A DNA stretch of 64,000 nucleotides from Vreelandella neptunia (GCF_022489065.1 NZ_JAKVTW010000001.1:124001-188000); one strand, 5' to 3'; counted from the first letter of the stretch, positions 7,665 through 16,789 are shown. The notes: generated by a model not told the origin, from the sequence alone. Translations and numbers: made by a program.

Positions 7665-8924
7665 ATGTCGACGTTAAAGAAGACAACCCTTGCGCTTGCT
7701 TTGGCTGGTGCCACGCTCGCGACGACTACCCACGCCAACGACGTTGAAGTGCTGCACTGGTGGACTTCCGGTGGTGAAGCCCGTGCTGCCAACGTGCTCA
7801 AAGAGTTAATGGAAGCCGAAGGCTACGGCTGGGAAGATTTCGCCGTGGCCGGGGGCGGCGGTGAAACCGCCATGACGGTGCTCAAGTCACGCGCCATGTC
7901 GGGCAACCCACCTTCAGCGGCCCAGATCAAAGGCCCCGAGATTCAAGAGTGGGGCGAATTGGGCCTGCTCGGCGACTTAAATGACGTAGCGGATGCCGAA
8001 GGTTGGGACGAACTGCTGCCGGAAGTGGTGGCCGATATCATGCGCTATGACGGCCAATATGTAGCGGTGCCCGTCAACGTGCACCGGGTCAACTGGCTAT
8101 GGGCCAACCCGGAAGTACTGGAAGCGGCAGGGGTGGAGATGCCCACCACGCTGGATGAGTTGTTCGAGGCAGGCGAGGCGATCCGCGAAGCGGGCTTCGT
8201 ACCGCTGGCTCACGGCGGCCAGGCTTGGCAGGACGCAACGGTATTCGAAAGCGTATTGCTAGGTGGCCAGGGCAGCGAGTTTTATCAGCAGGCGTTGGTA
8301 GAGCTAGACCCAGAAGCCTTGGGCGGCGAACAGATGATCGCCGCACTTGAGGATTTCAAGCGTACGCGTGAGCTGATGGATGAGGGCATGCCCGGACGCG
8401 ACTGGAACATTGCCACTGCGATGGTGATTGAGGGAGTGGCCGGCTTTCAACTGATGGGTGATTGGGCGAAAGGCGAATTCACCGCGGCAGGGCTGACCGC
8501 CGGGGAAGATTACCTTTGTGCCGCCGCGCCGGGCACCGCAGATGCATTCACCTTCAACATCGATAGCCTGGCCATGTTCCGGGTCACCGACGACGAGGAG
8601 CGCGAAGCGCAGCAAGCGTTAGCACGTTTGGTGCTTGAGCCTACCTTCCAAGAGGCGTTTAACCTTGCCAAGGGCTCAATCCCGGCGCGGCCTGATCTGG
8701 ATATGAGCGAATTCGATAGCTGTGCCCAGCAGTCGTTGGCCGATTTTCAGCGTACCGCCGAAGAGGGTGGCCTAGTGCCGAGTATGGCTCACGGAATGGC
8801 CGTACGTGCGGACGTACAGGGCGCCATTTTCGATGTAGTCACTAACTACTTCAACGACGCCGATATGCCCGCTGAAGAAGCAGCAGAACGTATGGTGAGC
8901 GCCGCCGAAGCGGCCTCTTTCTAG
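7665..8924 (+). CDS. gtsA: Glucose/mannose-type ABC transporter, periplasmic binding protein
   Basis: Extracellular solute-binding protein of family 1 (MalE/GtsA group), 419 residues. A Sec signal peptide spans residues 1-24 (MSTLKKTTLALALAGATLAT...) with probable cleavage after THA. The mature protein starts NDVEVLHWWTSGGEARA, a hallmark of the glucose binding proteins of Pseudomonas and relatives, and later has GGGGETAMTVLKSRAMSGNPP and FQLMGDWAKGEF. It captures sugar in the periplasm and delivers it to the GtsB/GtsC permease. It is the first gene of the gtsABCD operon. The leader carries an A-rich motif and a masked ribosome site, and a strong hairpin follows the stop codon, so this subunit is probably made in excess over the membrane subunits. 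Confidence 0.92.
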   Translation: MSTLKKTTLALALAGATLATTTHANDVEVLHWWTSGGEARAANVLKELMEAEGYGWEDFAVAGGGGETAMTVLKSRAMSGNPPSAAQIKGPEIQEWGELGLLGDLNDVADAEGWDELLPEVVADIMRYDGQYVAVPVNVHRVNWLWANPEVLEAAGVEMPTTLDELFEAGEAIREAGFVPLAHGGQAWQDATVFESVLLGGQGSEFYQQALVELDPEALGGEQMIAALEDFKRTRELMDEGMPGRDWNIATAMVIEGVAGFQLMGDWAKGEFTAAGLTAGEDYLCAAAPGTADAFTFNIDSLAMFRVTDDEEREAQQALARLVLEPTFQEAFNLAKGSIPARPDLDMSEFDSCAQQSLADFQRTAEEGGLVPSMAHGMAVRADVQGAIFDVVTNYFNDADMPAEEAAERMVSAAEAASF

Positions 8925-8948
8925 ATTTTCTAGCGTTTGCGTTCTCCA

Positions 8949-8971
8949 GGCGCCGCCGCAACGGCGGCGTC
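8949..8971 (+). promoter_or_regulatory. Intercistronic GC-rich hairpin after gtsA
   Basis: CGCCGCCG (8951-8958), loop CAA, CGGCGGCG (8962-8969) is a perfect 8-bp stem. It extends by a G-T and a G-C pair to 10 bp. There is no T tract after it, so it does not look like a full terminator. Such structures after binding-protein genes commonly protect the upstream message or weaken read-through (family knowledge). Confidence 0.6.
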
Positions 8972-8976
8972 TATTC

Positions 8977-9039
8977 TGCTTAGCAAGAACACTATTTTGC
9001 TTAGTAAGAACATTATGCTGCTTGGCAAGGACACTTCTC
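8977..9039 (+). repeat. Three tandem 21-bp imperfect repeats between gtsA and gtsB
   Basis: Units at 8977-8997, 8998-9018 and 9019-9039 share TGCTTAGCAAGAACACT with a few substitutions, one per copy or more. They lie between the post-gtsA hairpin and the gtsB start. In the gtsB frame they would encode a heptad-like ILLSKNT/ILLSKNI/MLLGKDT, because 21 is a multiple of three, and that frame is open from a TTG at 8937. The third copy contributes the AAGGA that serves as Shine-Dalgarno for the ATG at 9042. Confidence 0.7.
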
Positions 9040-9041
9040 CA

Positions 9042-9986
9042 ATGAGAGATTCCCTCCCCATGAAAAATACCTCTGCGACGCCTTTAGGGGCTGGCGCTAA
9101 GCGGTCGACGCCCTCCGGCAGTTTGCAGGCGTGGCTGCCGCGCTTGGTGCTGGCACCGTCGGTGGCGATTTCGCTGTTCTTTGTTTACGGCTTCATGCTG
9201 TGGACGTTCGTGCTCTCGCTAACCAGCTCGCGCATGCTGCCCAGCTATGACTTTGTCGGCTTTGGCCAGTATTCACGCCTGATGGCCAATGAGCGCTGGT
9301 GGGTCGCCTCGACCAACCTGATGATTTTTGGCGTGCTGTTCGTGTTGATATGCTTGGTGATTGGCTCGCTGCTGGCCATTCTGCTCGATCAGAAAATTCG
9401 TCAAGAGGGCGCGCTGCGCACGATATATCTCTACCCCATGGCGCTGTCTTTTATCGTGACCGGGGTAGTGTGGAAATGGCTACTTAACCCGCAATTGGGT
9501 ATTCAGGCCATGGTCCAGAGTTGGGGATTTGAATCGTTTCGCTTTGATTGGATCACTGACCCGGATATGGCGATTTATACCCTGGTGATTGCCGCCGTAT
9601 GGCAGGCGTCAGGCTTTGTGATGGCACTCTTTTTAGCCGGCCTGCGGGGTATCGACGACAGTATTGTGAAAGCGGCCCAGTTGGATGGTGCCAGCCTGCC
9701 GAGGATTTATTGGCGCGTGGTGATGCCTTGCCTGCGTCCGGTAGTGTTTAGCGCGGTAATGATTTTGGCCCATATTGCGATTAAGAGCTTTGATCTGGTC
9801 GTCGCGCTCACCGGCGGCGGGCCTGGTTACGCCACCGATCTACCCGCCACCTTTATGTACGCCCACGCCTTTACCCGGGCGCAGATAGGTTTGGGCTCTG
9901 CCAGCGCCATGCTGATGTTGGGCGGCGTGCTGGCGATTTTGATTCCTTACCTCTACTCCGAATTAAGGAGCCGCAAGCATGGCTAA
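9042..9986 (+). CDS. gtsB: Glucose-type ABC transporter permease 1 (MalF group)
   Basis: Inner-membrane subunit of the sugar importer, with six predicted helices (for example LVLAPSVAISLFFVYGFML and IYLYPMALSFIVTGVVWKWL). The EAA loop that contacts the ATPase is around AAQLDGASLPRIYWRVVMP. The frame is open back to a TTG at 8937, which would add the translated 21-bp repeats. The ATG at 9042 has AAGGA 10 bases upstream and is preferred, and ATG 9060 is a second possibility. Homologues begin only about 15-20 residues before the first helix, which fits 9042 or 9060. It overlaps gtsC by 8 bases. Confidence 0.88.
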   Translation: MRDSLPMKNTSATPLGAGAKRSTPSGSLQAWLPRLVLAPSVAISLFFVYGFMLWTFVLSLTSSRMLPSYDFVGFGQYSRLMANERWWVASTNLMIFGVLFVLICLVIGSLLAILLDQKIRQEGALRTIYLYPMALSFIVTGVVWKWLLNPQLGIQAMVQSWGFESFRFDWITDPDMAIYTLVIAAVWQASGFVMALFLAGLRGIDDSIVKAAQLDGASLPRIYWRVVMPCLRPVVFSAVMILAHIAIKSFDLVVALTGGGPGYATDLPATFMYAHAFTRAQIGLGSASAMLMLGGVLAILIPYLYSELRSRKHG

Positions 9987-10857
9987 TGTGATTCGTCGTC
10001 AGACGCCCGCTGCGCGGCTCGGCCGTGGTCTGCTCTATGGCGTACTGATACTCGCCGCGCTGTTCTATATTCTACCGCTGGTGGTCATGCTGATGACCTC
10101 GGTGAAACCGCTGAGCGAAATCAGCGCCGGGTCGCTGCTCTCGTTTCCGCAAAATCCCACCTTGGCGCCGTGGACAAAAGCCTGGGGTGAAGCTTGTACC
10201 GGCATGCGCTGCGAGGGCGTGGGTGGCTACTTCTGGAACTCCTTTGCGATTGTGATCCCAGCGGTGCTGATCTCCACCACCATTGGTGCGCTCAACGGCT
10301 ACGCACTGACCAAATGGCGCTTTAAAGGCTCTGAATTAGTTTTCGCGCTGATGCTGTTTGGCTGTTTTATTCCCTTCCAGGTGATGCTGTTGCCCATGGC
10401 GCAAACCCTTGGGTGGTTGGGGATTTCCAGCTCCCGTGCCGGGCTAATCCTGGTTCACGTGGTATTTGGTATCGCTTTCACCACGCTGTTTTTCCGCAAC
10501 TTCTATGTGGGTATTCCCAATGAGCTGGTATCGGCGGCGAAGTTGGATGGCGCGGGCTTTTTCCGCATTTTCTGGCGCATTATACTGCCGATTTCGGCTC
10601 CGATTATTGTCGTGTCAGTAATTTGGCAATTCACCCAAATCTGGAACGACTTCCTGTTTGGCGTGGCATTTTCAGCCCATAACACCCAGCCCGTTACCGT
10701 GGCACTTAACAACCTGGTGAATACCTCCACCGGTGTACGCGAGTACAACGTGGATATGGCGGCGGCAATGATTGCCGCGCTGCCCACCCTGGTGGTGTAC
10801 GTGTTGGCGGGAAAATACTTCGTGCGCGGGCTGACTGCAGGTTCGGTTAAAGGCTAA
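9979..10857 (+). CDS. gtsC: Glucose-type ABC transporter permease 2 (MalG group)
   Basis: Second inner-membrane subunit, 292 residues, six helices. An N-terminal helix starts near residue 16 (GLLYGVLILAALFYILPLVVML). The EAA loop is AAKLDGAGFFRIFWRIILPIS. A typical C-terminal KYFVRGLTAGSVKG ends the protein, as in MalG/GtsC homologues. Its start lies inside the end of gtsB (8-base overlap), implying translational coupling and 1:1 subunit synthesis. A 184-base gap carrying a structured RNA separates it from the ATPase gene. Confidence 0.92.
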   Translation: MANVIRRQTPAARLGRGLLYGVLILAALFYILPLVVMLMTSVKPLSEISAGSLLSFPQNPTLAPWTKAWGEACTGMRCEGVGGYFWNSFAIVIPAVLISTTIGALNGYALTKWRFKGSELVFALMLFGCFIPFQVMLLPMAQTLGWLGISSSRAGLILVHVVFGIAFTTLFFRNFYVGIPNELVSAAKLDGAGFFRIFWRIILPISAPIIVVSVIWQFTQIWNDFLFGVAFSAHNTQPVTVALNNLVNTSTGVREYNVDMAAAMIAALPTLVVYVLAGKYFVRGLTAGSVKG

Positions 10858-10921
10858 TAACAATCAGATTGATGACAACTCTCTAAAGATCGCCTTGGCA
10901 AGGTCAGATCAACCCGTAGCG

Positions 10922-10979
10922 GGGGGCATTTTCCAGGGATGGAAAAAGTAGAGTCCAGGGAGGGATTTACAGCGCCCCC
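10922..10979 (+). promoter_or_regulatory. Structured gtsC-gtsD intercistronic RNA with RsmA/CsrA-like site
   Basis: TTTTCCA (10929-10935), loop GGGA, TGGAAAA (10940-10946) is a perfect 7-bp hairpin. CAGGGATG at 10934-10941 fits the CsrA/RsmA consensus CANGGAYG with the GGA in the loop. A second related CAGGGAGG is at 10956-10963. GGGGGC (10922-10927) can pair with GCCCCC (10974-10979) to enclose both. No T tract follows, so it is not a simple terminator. Control of gtsD expression by RsmA/CsrA is inferred. Confidence 0.4.
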
Positions 10980-11041
10980 GCGAAGGGTTTTTCTGACCGG
11001 GCTAACAGCTTTGTCAGCAGTCTTATAATAGGATTTTCATT

Positions 11042-12163
11042 ATGGCAGCGTTAGAAATCCACAACGTGCGCAAAGAGTTTGGCAACGAGCGGGTGCTTAA
11101 AGACGTAAGTATCTCGATCGATTCCGGCGAGTTCCTGATTCTGGTTGGCCCCTCTGGCTGCGGTAAGTCCACGCTGATGAATGCCATTGCCGGGCTTGAA
11201 CCGGTGACCTCTGGCAATATTTATATTGATGGTGAAGACGTGACCTGGCGCACCCCTGCGGATCGGGACATCGCCATGGTATTTCAGTCCTACGCGCTTT
11301 ACCCCAGTATGACCGTACGTCAGAACATTAGCTTCGGGCTTGAGATGCGCAAGGTGCCCAAACCCGAGCGGGAAGCGGCCGTGGAGCGGGTAGCCGATCT
11401 ACTGCAGATCACTCACCTGCTGGAGCGAAAGCCTGCACAGCTTTCTGGCGGGCAGCGCCAGCGGGTGGCGATGGGGCGGGCGCTGGCTCGGGAGCCCAAG
11501 GTCTACCTGTTTGACGAGCCGCTCTCTAATCTGGATGCAAAACTGCGCGTGGATATGCGCACCGAGATCAAAAAGCTCCACCAGCGCTTAGGAACCACCA
11601 TTGTGTACGTCACCCACGATCAGGTCGAAGCCATGACCCTGGCGGACTGCATTGCGGTGATGCGCGACGGTCATATCCTGCAGCTGGGCACGCCGGACGA
11701 GGTCTACAACAACCCGGTGGATATGTTTGTGGCTGGCTTTATGGGCTCGCCATCGATGAACTTCATTCGCGCCACCTTGGAAGATAACAATGGTGGTTAT
11801 CAACTACGGATTGCCACGCCGGGGGAAGAGGAACTGGTGCTGCCCTGGCCGGAAGCGCGTATCGCACCCGACATGGCCGAGCGATTGAATCAGCCGGTGA
11901 TTCTTGGCCTAAGGCCGGAGCACTTCAGCGAAGAGGACGAACGATTAACTTCTCAAGCCGAGGGAACGCTGCTGAGTACCAATGTAGCGGTAGTGGAACC
12001 TACCGGGGCGGATATCTTATTGCGCTTACCACTGGGCGAACAGGAAGTAACAGCCCGTGTTGGGCCTAAATGTGCAGTAGCTGCCGGGGAGCGACTGGCG
12101 CTAAGGGTAGATATGGGGCGAGCAATTCTATTTGATGCCAAGACCGAGCAGCGTATTGCGTAA
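11042..12163 (+). CDS. gtsD: Sugar ABC transporter ATP-binding protein (MalK/UgpC group)
   Basis: Cytoplasmic ATPase that powers the GtsBC permease, 373 residues. Walker [10 protein letters not shown] is near residue 38, the Q loop is in [10 protein letters not shown], the signature [19 protein letters not shown] is near 135, Walker B is [14 protein letters not shown], and the switch His is in YVTHDQVEA. The C-terminal 130 residues form the TOBE/regulatory domain of the MalK type (LGLRPEHF). The Shine-Dalgarno AGGA precedes the ATG. It closes the operon and is followed by a strong bidirectional terminator shared with the BCCT gene. Unlike the Pseudomonas operon, no oprB porin gene follows. 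Confidence 0.92.
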   Translation: MAALEIHNVRKEFGNERVLKDVSISIDSGEFLILVGPSGCGKSTLMNAIAGLEPVTSGNIYIDGEDVTWRTPADRDIAMVFQSYALYPSMTVRQNISFGLEMRKVPKPEREAAVERVADLLQITHLLERKPAQLSGGQRQRVAMGRALAREPKVYLFDEPLSNLDAKLRVDMRTEIKKLHQRLGTTIVYVTHDQVEAMTLADCIAVMRDGHILQLGTPDEVYNNPVDMFVAGFMGSPSMNFIRATLEDNNGGYQLRIATPGEEELVLPWPEARIAPDMAERLNQPVILGLRPEHFSEEDERLTSQAEGTLLSTNVAVVEPTGADILLRLPLGEQEVTARVGPKCAVAAGERLALRVDMGRAILFDAKTEQRIA

Positions 12164-12193
12164 ACGACGTGGTTCGAACCTGTTGTGAATAGT

Positions 12194-12230
12194 AAGGCCC
12201 TCTGCTGAAACCAGCAGAGGGCCTTTTTTA
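12194..12230. terminator. Bidirectional rho-independent terminator
   Basis: AGGCCCTCTGCTG (12195-12207) pairs perfectly with CAGCAGAGGGCCT (12212-12224) around AAAC, extended by A-T pairs and followed by six T. It lies between convergent gtsD and the BCCT gene and can serve gtsD well. The minus-strand T tract is short. Confidence 0.9.
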
Positions 12231-12259
12231 CACTTGCCTAAAGATTTTAGCTGCAGGTA

Positions 12260-13900
12260 TCACTTTCGGATAAGCCGCAGCTCGCCATTGAGCGCCTTGA
12301 TGATCGAATAGCACATCAGCAGCATCACAATCGAGAACGGAATAGCGGTGGCGGTAACCCCTGCCTGAAGCGCGGTTAGGCCGCCGCCGATAAGCAGCAC
12401 GATCGCGATGAGGCCCTCGATGACTGCCCAGAACATACGCTGTGGCCGCGGAGCATCGATTTTGCCACCGGCGGTGATGGTATCGATGACGAGGGAGCCC
12501 GAATCCGAAGAGGTGACAAAGAAGATCAGCGCCAGGACGATACCCAGGGTCGACATCAGGCCCGTCAACGGTAGCTCGTTCAGCATGCCGAACAGCGAAA
12601 GCTCGGGTCTGTAGTTGTCGATGACATACTCTTTCACCAGGCTGCCCGCCGGGTCAGCGTAGAGCTGTTCAAGGGCAGTCGAGCCAAAGACGCCCATCCA
12701 GATAAAGATAAACATACTGGGAACGAGCAAAACGCAGAGGATAAACTCACGCACCGTACGCCCCCGGGAAACACGAGCGATAAACATCCCCACGAAAGGT
12801 GCCCAGCTAATCCACCACGCCCAGTAGAAAATCGTCCAGGACTGGCGGTATGCATCGTCTTCGCGGCCAAAAGGCGCGGAGAGAGGAATAAAGTCCATGA
12901 CATAGGTAGTAAGCCCCGACCAGAAGCCGCTTAGTGCCAAAAGCGTGGGGCCAGCGAAGAGCACGAAAAAGAAGAACAGAACGGCCAGGATCATGTTGAT
13001 CTCGGAGAGCTTCTTCAAACCGCCCTCAAGACCACGCCAAACCGACACCAGCGCCACCGCTGTCACCAGAATGATGACGATGACCTGGGTTAAAGTGCTT
13101 ACTTCCAGGCCAAAGACAAAGTTCATCCCCGCATTGGCCTGCTGGGCGCCGAGCCCGAGGGACGTTGCCAGCCCGAAGAGGGTGGAAAACACCGCCAGGA
13201 TATCAATTACATGGCCCCACCAGCCCCAGACGCGCTCACCGAGGATAGGAAAGAATGCCGAGCGAATCGAGAAGGGAAGGCCCTTGTTATAGGTAAACAG
13301 GCCAAGCGCCAGTGCCATTACGATATACACTGCCCAGCCATGGATACCCCAGTGGAGATAGGTGCCGGCAAGCCCTAAGGCACTGGCGTCAGCAATCGCC
13401 GCTGGATTTAGCTCACCGTCAGCACCAAATGGGGACTCGACGCCCAAGGGCAGCGAGACATTGGCGTGGTAAACCGGCTCGAGTACGCCGAAGAAGAGCA
13501 GGCCGATGCCGATGCCTGCGGTGAACAGCATGGCGAACCAGGAGAGATAGCTGTGATCCGGTCGGGCATCGGCTCCGCCTAGCCTAACTGAGCCATAAGG
13601 CAGAACAACCAGTGCTAAGCAGAACAGAATAAAGAAATCGACCAGGATCATGAAATACCAGTCCAGCGTTCCCGTAGAGAAGGCGACAATGGACTGGAAA
13701 ACGCTTTCCGCACGCTCTGGAAACAGCAGGGTGAGGACGATGAAAATGGCCGAAGCAAGCGCGGATACCACAAACACGCGGTTGTGGATGTCGAAGCCGA
13801 TGGGGCCAAGCTGCCCCTTGATATTATCCTGACCGACGACATAGTCGGTCTGCATGTCGCTCGTTTCAGAAGGCGACTCAGGATTGTTGGGATTGTTCAT
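12260..13900 (-). CDS. BCCT-family betaine/choline/carnitine transporter
   Basis: Secondary carrier for quaternary ammonium osmolytes, 546 residues, twelve predicted helices, inner membrane. The BCCT signature is present in FYWAWWISWAPFVGMFIARVS and the glycine-rich first substrate helix in GIGIGLLFFGVLEPVYH. GIHGWAVYIVMALALG is typical of the family. A hydrophilic N-terminal tail of about 40 residues precedes the first helix, and the C-terminal tail is very short (RLIRK), lacking the long osmosensing tail of BetP. Such carriers import glycine betaine or choline with Na+ or H+, consistent with a salt-loving host. The exact substrate is not determinable. Single-gene unit, convergent with gtsD. 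Confidence 0.92.
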   Translation of the reverse strand: MNNPNNPESPSETSDMQTDYVVGQDNIKGQLGPIGFDIHNRVFVVSALASAIFIVLTLLFPERAESVFQSIVAFSTGTLDWYFMILVDFFILFCLALVVLPYGSVRLGGADARPDHSYLSWFAMLFTAGIGIGLLFFGVLEPVYHANVSLPLGVESPFGADGELNPAAIADASALGLAGTYLHWGIHGWAVYIVMALALGLFTYNKGLPFSIRSAFFPILGERVWGWWGHVIDILAVFSTLFGLATSLGLGAQQANAGMNFVFGLEVSTLTQVIVIILVTAVALVSVWRGLEGGLKKLSEINMILAVLFFFFVLFAGPTLLALSGFWSGLTTYVMDFIPLSAPFGREDDAYRQSWTIFYWAWWISWAPFVGMFIARVSRGRTVREFILCVLLVPSMFIFIWMGVFGSTALEQLYADPAGSLVKEYVIDNYRPELSLFGMLNELPLTGLMSTLGIVLALIFFVTSSDSGSLVIDTITAGGKIDAPRPQRMFWAVIEGLIAIVLLIGGGLTALQAGVTATAIPFSIVMLLMCYSIIKALNGELRLIRK

Positions 13901-14005
13901 GAACTACGTCTCCTCATTGGAGGATGCTATGTTAAACATCCATCATGAGGATAAACAGCGTTGAATCCTATTTTATAACCGAAAGCAGGCTTGTCGTTGG
14001 TTACT

Positions 14006-15046
14006 TCATTGGCGGCTCTGCGGAACCGTTTCTTTGTCGAGCCGCTTGATTTGCCGCCAAAGGTCTTGGCGAAGGTCGGCGATCTTAGGTTGTTCGTCTG
14101 GGGTAAAAGGTACAGGACGGCAGAGGCGCTGGGCACGCAATCCCAGCCTTGCGCTTAGAAGCCCGGTGGCCAGGCCCTGACCGGCACGGGCGGAAAGGCG
14201 GCTGGCTAAATCCAGCGAGAGCATATCCATACTGGCGTCGGTGGCCAGTTCGCTAGCCCCAGCAAAGGCCATGTTGTGCAGCACGTTACGAAACAGCCGC
14301 AGGCGACTGGCGTAGCCCAGCTCAAGACCATACAGGCGGCAGAGCCTGTCTACCATCGCCAAACTGCGCCAGGCCACCAGCGCCATATCCACCAGCGTTA
14401 GCGGGCTGATCGCCACCATAATCGCGGTTTCCCCGGACATGCGGGTAACCAAGCGCTGGGCTTCACGGTCGCGTGGTGCCAGCAGGTGGTAGCGTAGCAG
14501 CGTTTGGATCTCTTCCCCGCTATGGTGCGGCTGACTGGCGCGTTGAAACGCCAGCCAGTGCGGGTCATCATCGGCGAGTTTAAGCTGGCGCCTTAGCTGC
14601 TCGGCCATGGCCCGGGCTTGCTTGGGTGAGCGTAGCGGCAGTTCGGCCAGATCAACGCGTAACTTGTCGTGACGTTTCAGGCGGCGTAAACGCCCCAGCT
14701 CTTTAAGTAATGATAGCCCCCCTAAACCAATCAGGCTGATCCCGAAAAGCTGCCAGGCCATGTTGAGCCACTGTGACTGCGCCAGCGCATCGGGTATGCC
14801 GGTCACCAGTTCTGCTGTGCCTAGCCCCGCACCGCCCACCAGGGCAAATATCAGCCCCCAGCGACGCTTGCGCGGCGCGCCTAAACTGGCGGCTGGCAGC
14901 GCTTTTTCTTCAGCAAGCGGCGCCAGAGGGTGGTGCTCACTGGTGCCAGCAAAGGCTTCACGCTGGCGCAAGGACGAAGCTGTTTCAGCGACATCTTCTG
15001 GTGTGTCATCCAGGGTAAAGTGACGGCGTGGCTGTGGGGTGGTCAT
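14006..15046 (-). CDS. ycjF: YcjF-like inner-membrane protein (UPF0283/DUF697)
   Basis: 346 residues. The N-terminal 70 residues are polar, followed by two helices around residues 65-115 (RRWGLIFALVGGAGLGTAEL, WQLFGISLIGLGGLSLL) and a C-terminal DUF697-like domain containing ISPLTLVDMALVAWRSLAMVDRL. It follows ycjX with a 4-base overlap, the conserved ycjX-ycjF order of gammaproteobacteria. In E. coli the pair is induced with the phage-shock operon, but the biochemical role is unknown. The GTPase-like YcjX is probably its partner. Confidence 0.85.
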   Translation of the reverse strand: MTTPQPRRHFTLDDTPEDVAETASSLRQREAFAGTSEHHPLAPLAEEKALPAASLGAPRKRRWGLIFALVGGAGLGTAELVTGIPDALAQSQWLNMAWQLFGISLIGLGGLSLLKELGRLRRLKRHDKLRVDLAELPLRSPKQARAMAEQLRRQLKLADDDPHWLAFQRASQPHHSGEEIQTLLRYHLLAPRDREAQRLVTRMSGETAIMVAISPLTLVDMALVAWRSLAMVDRLCRLYGLELGYASRLRLFRNVLHNMAFAGASELATDASMDMLSLDLASRLSARAGQGLATGLLSARLGLRAQRLCRPVPFTPDEQPKIADLRQDLWRQIKRLDKETVPQSRQ

Positions 15047-16476
15047 GTGAGCTTATCTCCAATCAGCCAGTCGATGGCAGCGTCCATGCGAATATGGTCA
15101 AGCGCTTCTGAGGTGGTTTGCATCGGGCGAAAACCGGGGAAGTCGAAGCCCTGTTGCTGCCAAAAATCGGCAGTAGGTAGGCGGGGGGGCACATCGCCGG
15201 GGTAAACCAGTACCTCTTCACCCTCCAGTGTGGTGCCGCGTAGCGCGGGTGAGCGCTTACCCTCATGGGCCACCTCACGAGCTTCGGTGGCGCGAATCGA
15301 GGCCAGCGAGAGAGCTTTGACCGGCACATTGGCAAAGCGCAGGTCTTTCAGTGGCTCTGCCAGTAAGGCCTCTAGCAGCTGCACCACATGGCCGTGTTGA
15401 TCGGGGGTGACATGGTCGGCCTTGGTGGCCGCAATTGCCAGCCGGTCAATTTTAGGCGCGAACAGGCGCGTGAGCAGGCTGCGTTTGCCATAGTCGAAGC
15501 TGTGCATTAGCTGGCGCAGGGCGCGGGAAAGGTCCTCAAACCGTTCAGGCCCAGCATTCAGCGCGCCAAGTACATCCACCAGAACGATCTGGCGGTCAAA
15601 GCGGCGGAAGTGGTCGCGGTAGAAGGGTTTCACCACCTGCTGCTGGTAGTAGCGAAAGCGAGCTGCCAGGGTAGCGTAAAGGCTATTGGCGGGCAGTGCT
15701 TCCAGCGCTTCTCTAGAGGTATCGTGTTGAGACCCATTAAGTTGTGGCAAAGGGAAAAACTGCAGTACGGGGGCGCCTTCAAGCTCACCAGGCAGCAAAA
15801 ATCGCCCAGGCTGCAGGTCGGAAAACCCCGCCTGCTTAGCGCGACGCAGCCCCTGAGCATACTCCTCGGCTAGGGTGGCAAGCTGGGCCTCATCCGCTTC
15901 GCTTGCAGGGTCGAGTTGCTCCACCGCTGCCAGCCATTCGCTAAACAGGCCGCGGCGCTGTTCGCCTGCGTACATGGCCTGGGCTTTGCTCCAGCTATAA
16001 AAGTCATGCTGCAGCAGCGGCAAATCGAGCAACCACTCGCCGGGGTAATCGAACAGGTCGAGCGTAAGGTGAGCAATTTCAGGGGTTAGCCAGCCGCTTC
16101 GGGCAGGGCGGTAACGCAGTTGCAAGCGCAGTTCACTAATGCCGCGGGTCGGTTCTGGCCAGCGGGGCGGTGTATCGCGTAGGGCAGCCATGCCCGGGTC
16201 GTAAGGAAAGCGTGGCACGCCCAAATCGGGCTGGTTGAGCCGCTGGGCACCCAGCAGGCGGCCTTCACGGGCAGCGGGCAGCAAATCTAGACGTGCTTCT
16301 ACGCCCGCATGGCGCAATTGATTGACCAACGACGTTAAAAAAGCGGTTTTGCCCGCTTGCGAGAGCCCCGTTACCGCTAAGCGCAACTGGCGATCACGCC
16401 CCCGCTCTAACAAATTGCTTAGTTCGCGACTTAACGGCTGACGCATCCTATTGATCCTTTTGTGGCAATTGACCAC
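15043..16476 (-). CDS. ycjX: YcjX-like P-loop protein (DUF463)
   Basis: 477 residues, predicted nucleotide-binding stress protein of the DUF463 family. Walker A GLSQAGKTAFL lies near residue 38, after a short basic N-terminus (LSNLLERGRDRQLRLAVT). A candidate switch/Walker B is in LTLDLFDYPGEWLLDLPLL, and the guanine-specificity-like ATKADHV is near residue 355. The gene is first of a two-gene operon with ycjF. The start at 16476 puts 14 residues before the usual RQPLSRELSNLL, so a start at the later Met (MRQPLS) is also possible. Function beyond a likely GTPase activity in envelope stress is unknown. Confidence 0.85.
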   Translation of the reverse strand: MVNCHKRINRMRQPLSRELSNLLERGRDRQLRLAVTGLSQAGKTAFLTSLVNQLRHAGVEARLDLLPAAREGRLLGAQRLNQPDLGVPRFPYDPGMAALRDTPPRWPEPTRGISELRLQLRYRPARSGWLTPEIAHLTLDLFDYPGEWLLDLPLLQHDFYSWSKAQAMYAGEQRRGLFSEWLAAVEQLDPASEADEAQLATLAEEYAQGLRRAKQAGFSDLQPGRFLLPGELEGAPVLQFFPLPQLNGSQHDTSREALEALPANSLYATLAARFRYYQQQVVKPFYRDHFRRFDRQIVLVDVLGALNAGPERFEDLSRALRQLMHSFDYGKRSLLTRLFAPKIDRLAIAATKADHVTPDQHGHVVQLLEALLAEPLKDLRFANVPVKALSLASIRATEAREVAHEGKRSPALRGTTLEGEEVLVYPGDVPPRLPTADFWQQQGFDFPGFRPMQTTSEALDHIRMDAAIDWLIGDKLT

Positions 16477-16539
16477 TATCCATTAACAGCGCTAACTCAC
16501 GACAGTGAAAAGGGCTGATTGACCAGTTCCAGCATTATA

Positions 16540-16728
16540 TTAACGAAACACTAATAGTAGCTGCGAAAGCATCGGCAGGGTGGCAATCAAAAAGCCTACC
16601 CCGGCCAGCGTGTAGCCCGGCCAGCGGCGGGTCATCTTTTGCGCCAAAGTAAGGCCGACCAAACACACCACCATGCCGAGTAAATTAAAGGCTAGCGTAG
16701 CGGCCTCTAGCCATTGCTGCGGATCCAT
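16540..16728 (-). CDS. Small two-helix membrane protein
   Basis: 62 residues with a strong Shine-Dalgarno (AGGGAG, 5 bases before ATG 16728), which supports a real gene. Two hydrophobic helices (LAFNLLGMVVCLVGLTLA and YTLAGVGFLIATLPMLSQLL) are separated by a short basic loop (QKMTRRWPG), suggesting both ends face the periplasm by the positive-inside rule. It lies between yeaD and ycjX on the same strand, with about 60-base gaps on either side. I do not recognise a family. Confidence 0.7.
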   Translation of the reverse strand: MDPQQWLEAATLAFNLLGMVVCLVGLTLAQKMTRRWPGYTLAGVGFLIATLPMLSQLLLVFR

Positions 16729-16789
16729 CGGGTCTCCCTAGCTCAAATAATAGTGAACGCATGATAACAACGCGTTGATGAACCGAAGG

